From Bactrocera neohumeralis (taxonomy: Eukaryota > Arthropoda > Insecta > Diptera > Tephritidae), in assembly GCF_024586455.1 (NCBI RefSeq), contig NC_065921.1, positions 6,913,401 to 6,977,400 on the forward strand: DNA of 64,000 nt, read 5' to 3'. Below the pieces are notes generated by a model. That model worked only from the letters and a program-made list of their open reading frames with translations. It was not told the origin of the DNA and did not search any database. This document shows, piece by piece, positions 60,098 to 64,000 of the stretch; positions within the stretch are counted from its first letter, which is position 1, and every line of letters starts with the position of its first letter. The translations under genes were made by a program, and so were the position numbers.

Positions 60098-60197
60098 NNN
60101 NNNNNNNNNNNNNNNNNNNNNNNNNNNNNNNNNNNNNNNNNNNNNNNNNNNNNNNNNNNNNNNNNNNNNNNNNNNNNNNNNNNNNNNNNNNNNNNNN
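60098..60197. other. Assembly gap (100 N)
   Basis: A run of exactly 100 N, the usual placeholder for a gap of unknown size. It separates the Helitron fragment from duplication copy 2, so the true distance and content, including possible further GstE copies, are unknown. Confidence 0.99.
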
Positions 60198-60904
60198 GAA
60201 ATTATACATACAAAGTTTTTCCGACGGGGAATTACAAAATATTTATGAATGCCTTTCTTCATGCCTACATACATATGTACATATATCTGCCTACATCTTT
60301 GTAAAAATTACTACAGAACGTGTTGTAGAGTGCTCTGCTACTAGTTATCTGTTAAACAGTAGTGGACCAGTATGAAAGTACGAATATCATCGTGAATACG
60401 AAAACACATCTCATAAATTTTAAGTAATTGATTAAACAAAATCCCTAACGTTTTCGATTCTCGTTCAGATTACAAATATTTTTATATACATATATGTATG
60501 TATGTATGTATATTTATAAATAATAAAATATTGTTCTAGTAGCTTAAATTTAACAAGAAAAGTGGTCTCAAAAGTATGAAAAGAACGAGTCGAGTTTTAA
60601 GAGTATAGACGAAGCTAGTTCCCTGCTCGTCTTTTAAGAAGCCCCCTGATGTTATAAAAAGTAGGAATATATGTCTTGGACTTTGTTAAGTGATCAATAC
60701 ATTTTTTATGAATTTTAGTTGTTGCTAGAGTACTCTCTAGACCATGTGGAGTAGGTTTATGATGCATGTCTGGAATACTCGCCAAATTAGAAGTACCTAT
60801 ACATACGTATGTATGTTGATATTTTTATTGCATGAAAGCATTCCTATGTACATATGTAGTGGTCTGTCTCTCTTTTTCATACAAATTAACTTCACAGCGC
60901 TGCG

Positions 60905-60943
60905 TATAAATGGCTAATATACAATAGATTTTGCTAGTCAGTT
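60905..60943 (+). promoter_or_regulatory. Core promoter of GstE copy 2 (TATA plus initiator)
   Basis: tataaatg at 60,905-60,912 (copy 1 has tataaata) precedes the initiator gtcagttgaaactcg, with its A at 60,940. One change at the end of the TATA box separates the two promoters. Confidence 0.6.
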
Positions 60944-61020
60944 GAAACTCGTTGCCGCGTAAATATTTCAGCTGTTTATTTTCTGGTTGAAAAAAAAATA
61001 TAATAATAATTAAAATAAAA

Positions 61021-61689
61021 ATGGGTAAAATTGTATTGTATGGTTTAGAAGCCAGTCCACCAGTCCGTGGTGTATTATTGACACTGAACGCATTGGATTT
61101 ACCATATGAATTTATAGATGTCGATTTGTTTGCTAAAGCCAATAAATCGGAGGAATTTCTGAAAATTAATCCAGCCGGTACAGTACCGGCTTTATTGGAT
61201 GATGGTCAGGCGATTTTGGATTCACATGCTATTATCGCATACTTAGCAAGCAAATATGGCAAAGATGATTCACTCTATCCTAAAGATCTGGTGAAACGCT
61301 CGGTTGTCGATCACCGCTTATACTTTGAGGCCAGTATGGCCTTTGAGCGTGCCCTACGCGGAACAACAAAACCTATTATCTTCGATAATGAAACTAATGT
61401 GCCACAGCAAAAAATCGACAATATAGCTGAAGTTTATGGTATAGTGAACAAATTCCTACAGGATCATCCTTATGTTGCCGGCGACAACTTGACCATTGCG
61501 GATTTATCACTGATATCATCGATTTCCTCATTGCATGCTTATTTAGATAGCGATGCCACTAAGTATCCCAATTTGGTTGCATGGATTAAGCGTTTGGAGC
61601 AGTTACCTTACTATGAGAAAGCGAACGGCAACGGAGCTAAGCAGTTAATCGAATTGATTAAGTCGAAGAATATAACCATCGTACCTTAA
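61021..61689 (+). CDS. GstE: Epsilon-class glutathione S-transferase, tandem copy 2 (222 aa)
   Basis: Near-identical twin of the 57.4-kb gene: single exon, 222 residues, catalytic Ser12 now in the canonical ASPPVRG, cis-Pro56 in NPAGTVP with Gly53 in place of His, DSHAI at 67-71, folding box TIADLSLISS, tail KSKNITIVP. The two proteins differ at residue 13 only (Pro here, Ser in copy 1). The proline form is the family consensus, so copy 2 probably keeps the ancestral state and copy 1 changed. Flanking DNA has diverged more by insertions and deletions than the coding region. No polyadenylation difference is evident (aataaatattt near 61,875). Confidence 0.96.
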   Translation: MGKIVLYGLEASPPVRGVLLTLNALDLPYEFIDVDLFAKANKSEEFLKINPAGTVPALLDDGQAILDSHAIIAYLASKYGKDDSLYPKDLVKRSVVDHRLYFEASMAFERALRGTTKPIIFDNETNVPQQKIDNIAEVYGIVNKFLQDHPYVAGDNLTIADLSLISSISSLHAYLDSDATKYPNLVAWIKRLEQLPYYEKANGNGAKQLIELIKSKNITIVP

Positions 61690-62512
61690 TCTGGAATATA
61701 CATACATACATATGTATGTGTGTTCTTTAATCGGTTTTGATTTGTAAAAGTGTTTTCAATACTACAGTTATATATGTATGTGTATGTACGTATGTATATC
61801 TAATATATGTTATATACATATATGTATATATGTAATGTAAATATCACGACTGAAAATATAAACTTTCTTGCAAATAAATATTTAATAGAAAACAAAAAAT
61901 ATAACAGCAGAGCTTTGCTAAATGACAATATATTTATTTATGTATATTTGTAGCGACTAGAAGAGAGAAAATACTAAAACAGGTTCTAGGGAACGTATTC
62001 TTTTCTACACCCTCAGATCTAATATACTCGTATAATATACACTGGTGGTCATATTTGTAGGAAGACTCCTATTTATTTTGAAACGTTGGTTTATTTCTTA
62101 ATTAAAACCGACATAATTTTTAAACGGAGGTTATTACATGTATTATCTTCTTATTTGATTATAGATTTATTGATTGATTTAAGAAAAAATGGTCTCATAG
62201 CAATTAATTAAGGTCTTTTTTAAAAATTAATATTGACAAATACATTTTTTTTTTCAAAAAATACTATTTTAAGTTAGTATTTAGTCAGATAACCGTTATA
62301 TTCAAGTACAACTTTGTTTTTTCATGACAGACTACCAACTAAAGCATCACTCAGTTGATATGTTCTGATATTTTTCCTCATTTTAGAATAATTAGTCAAA
62401 ATTTTTGTTTGCTTTCTTACTAAGTTTTCGATGTTTTCGAATTGTTTAAATCCGAAATCTGCCAAGCCAATCCAAAAACATCAATTTCACTGCATACAGT
62501 GTCGTCCGTTTT

Positions 62513-63067
62513 TTATACTCTTGCAACATGTTGCTACAGAGTATTATAGTTTTGTTCGCCCAACGGTTGTATATGATGTTACCATGAGTAAAAATTAAGA
62601 TACCTTGTTGAATCTTGGTTCATATGTTCTTTGGCAAAAAAAGTAAGGCGGAATTCGCAGATGGGCGTAATCGGAACACTGCCACGCCCACAAAACGCCA
62701 TTAACATTTAGAACTATAATTTGGCACAGGGGATCGCAGTAACAAAGGGCATCTGCGGCCTAAAAATTTTGAAAAAGTTGGCTTAGCTCCGCTCTCTATT
62801 TAGTTTAGTGTGCAAATCTTTTTTTTTTACACCCCTAATGGCGTGGTACTTCCCGGTTGACTTTACTCTATATGATTATTGAATGTATATGAGTTACTAC
62901 ATATGTATGTATATGGAACCCAAGGACATTTTTTTATTATGTCACATGTTAATAGTACATGGTCTTGGCAAAATAGATAAAATCGGGTCTATACTACCCT
63001 GGCATTGATTCCTGCAAGTTGCAAGAGTATAAAATGTTCGGGTGCACCCGAACTTAGCTTAGAAAAA
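62513..63067 (+). repeat. Dispersed repeat inside duplication copy 2
   Basis: Same element, same place and same ends as the 58,928-59,545 copy, but with small internal deletions (for example after ttaccatga at 62,588). Confidence 0.75.
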
Positions 63068-63128
63068 AACTCGTGCAACATAACAACGCCCAAATTCACC
63101 GCTAACGTCATTTATCTTTATATACATA

Positions 63129-63600
63129 TGTATGTACAAACTATACTAACTACACCTTTGCTATATATGAGTACATTTTATATATACAACCACACACAAT
63201 GATAAACCATGCTCTCACAATCAATTGGTCGCCAAGTACCCTTGCAGAAACAAATGCCTGAGTTTCTCCCTGCACCTTGTGCGACACTGTGTTATCAGCT
63301 GTTTCAACTTGAACATCGTGGAGCAACCACGACTTGAATGGAAACATTGATATCAAGACCGCGTGCAACTTTGAAAAGTGTGAGTACAATTTCTCGATCG
63401 TCGAACATCCAGGTAAATTAAATTAAATTAGGTAGATCGTTGTGATCATAAATAGTTGGAGATATCGGGTGAGACTCTCACCTCTGTCTTCCTATGACCA
63501 AATATATCGATGTTCGTTATTCCCGACATTTTTGATGGTAAGCATTCTCAGAACGTTTTGACATGCTTATGATTTATGTTGTTTACAGTAATTTAAAATA
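63129..63600. other. Intergenic DNA with a repeat fragment
   Basis: 63,186-63,250 shares aatgataaaccatg and cgccaagtacccttgcag text with 54,300-54,370, so it is a dispersed repeat. No gene is recognised. Confidence 0.4.
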
Positions 63601-64000
63601 TTCTTTCAGATTAAAAAATGGAATTAAATCGCAAACATGTTCGCGTCATTCTTTTTTACAACTTTTCACGAGGATTAACTTATCAAGAGTGCATAGATGA
63701 ACTTAATTCAATTTTTGACAATGAAGCTCCAGTCTACATACATCACTTCAAGACTAATTTCGGGAAGGTCGTCCAAAATCAGTTGTTGTTCCGGAAACTA
63801 TTACTGCTGAGATTGAGACAACTATGGGCATAAGTGGGACCAGCATACATTTAATATTGCATACACATTTGAGTGTAAAAAAATGTGTACACGTGCTTCG
63901 AAACACGTCAATGATATCGTGACAAATGATGAATCGAGGATTAAGGCGTATGAGCCCGAAAGTAAACAGCAGTCGACTGTATGAGTGTATAGTTCTGACT
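63601..64000 (+). mobile_element. Mariner transposase N-terminal half, cut by the window end
   Basis: An ATG at 63,618 opens a frame reading MELNRKHVRVILFYNFSRGL then TYQECIDELNSIFDNEAP, a mariner transposase N terminus. After a frame change near 63,790 it continues as ETITAEIETTMGISGTSIHL and, later, in another frame, DIVTNDESRIKAYEPESKQQ, the catalytic-start region with DETW altered to DESR. Frameshifts and the lost tryptophan mark it as dead. It differs from the other mariner lineages in this window. The rest lies beyond 64,000. Confidence 0.75.

Larger units (their letters stand above)
60213..63128 (+). repeat. Segmental tandem duplication, copy 2 (contains a GstE gene)
   Basis: Matches 56,552-59,607 over its whole length. 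It has a deletion of about 70 bases at 60,372-60,373, shorter forms near 62,185-62,205, 62,583-62,587 and 62,820-62,830, and changed catatg runs. The coding part is more conserved than the flanks. Confidence 0.9.

Noticed and set aside
59965..60375. Open frame running through the N run
   Set aside because: The frame is an artefact of unknown bases; the left part is the antisense of a Helitron helicase.
1..64000. tRNA, rRNA or other structured RNA genes
   Set aside because: I looked for tRNA A and B box text and cloverleaf-like patterns and saw none I could support; a covariance search would be needed to exclude them.

Overview
This is nuclear DNA of a higher fly, most likely a tephritid fruit fly (inferred, not proven). 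The evidence is short GT-AG introns, proteins that read as close relatives of Drosophila epsilon-class glutathione S-transferases (GstE), NAT1 and ENGase, AT-rich intergenic DNA full of catatg/gtat runs, and a heavy load of decayed mariner-type transposons. Most of the window is non-coding. I can support nine protein-coding genes: six GstE genes, NAT1, an ENGase, and a 67-residue single-pass membrane protein. Layout: 1-20 kb holds no gene I can recognise. It is a patchwork of mariner remnants from at least three lineages, three LINE reverse-transcriptase fragments on the minus strand, and stretches of somewhat GC-richer unique DNA. From 20.9 kb an interrupted GstE cluster begins: GstE (20.95 kb, +), NAT1 (leader from about 23.8 kb, coding 27.2-32.2 kb, +), GstE10-like (33.8 kb, -), GstE2-like (39.3 kb, +), GstE (42.8 kb, +), the small membrane protein (45.8-46.1 kb, -), ENGase (47.8-49.8 kb, +), and two almost identical GstE genes (57.4 and 61.0 kb, +). 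The last two lie in a recent tandem duplication of about 3 kb, separated by a Helitron helicase fragment and a 100-base run of N. The GSTs are cytosolic detoxification enzymes that conjugate glutathione through an N-terminal serine. All six keep that serine, but three have glycine where family members usually have a glutathione-contacting histidine. NAT1 is the DAP5/eIF4G2-like translation factor. Its first coding exon has no methionine codon in 569 codons, and I find no ATG in the 438-base leader before it, so it must start at a non-AUG codon (GTG at 27218 is the best candidate). This matches published non-AUG initiation of the family. ENGase is the cytosolic GH85 enzyme that cleaves free N-glycans. 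The strongest points for follow-up are the NAT1 start, the fresh GstE duplication with its Ser/Pro change beside the catalytic serine, and the small membrane protein, which needs splicing to be seen. I did not find a convincing new multi-gene system.
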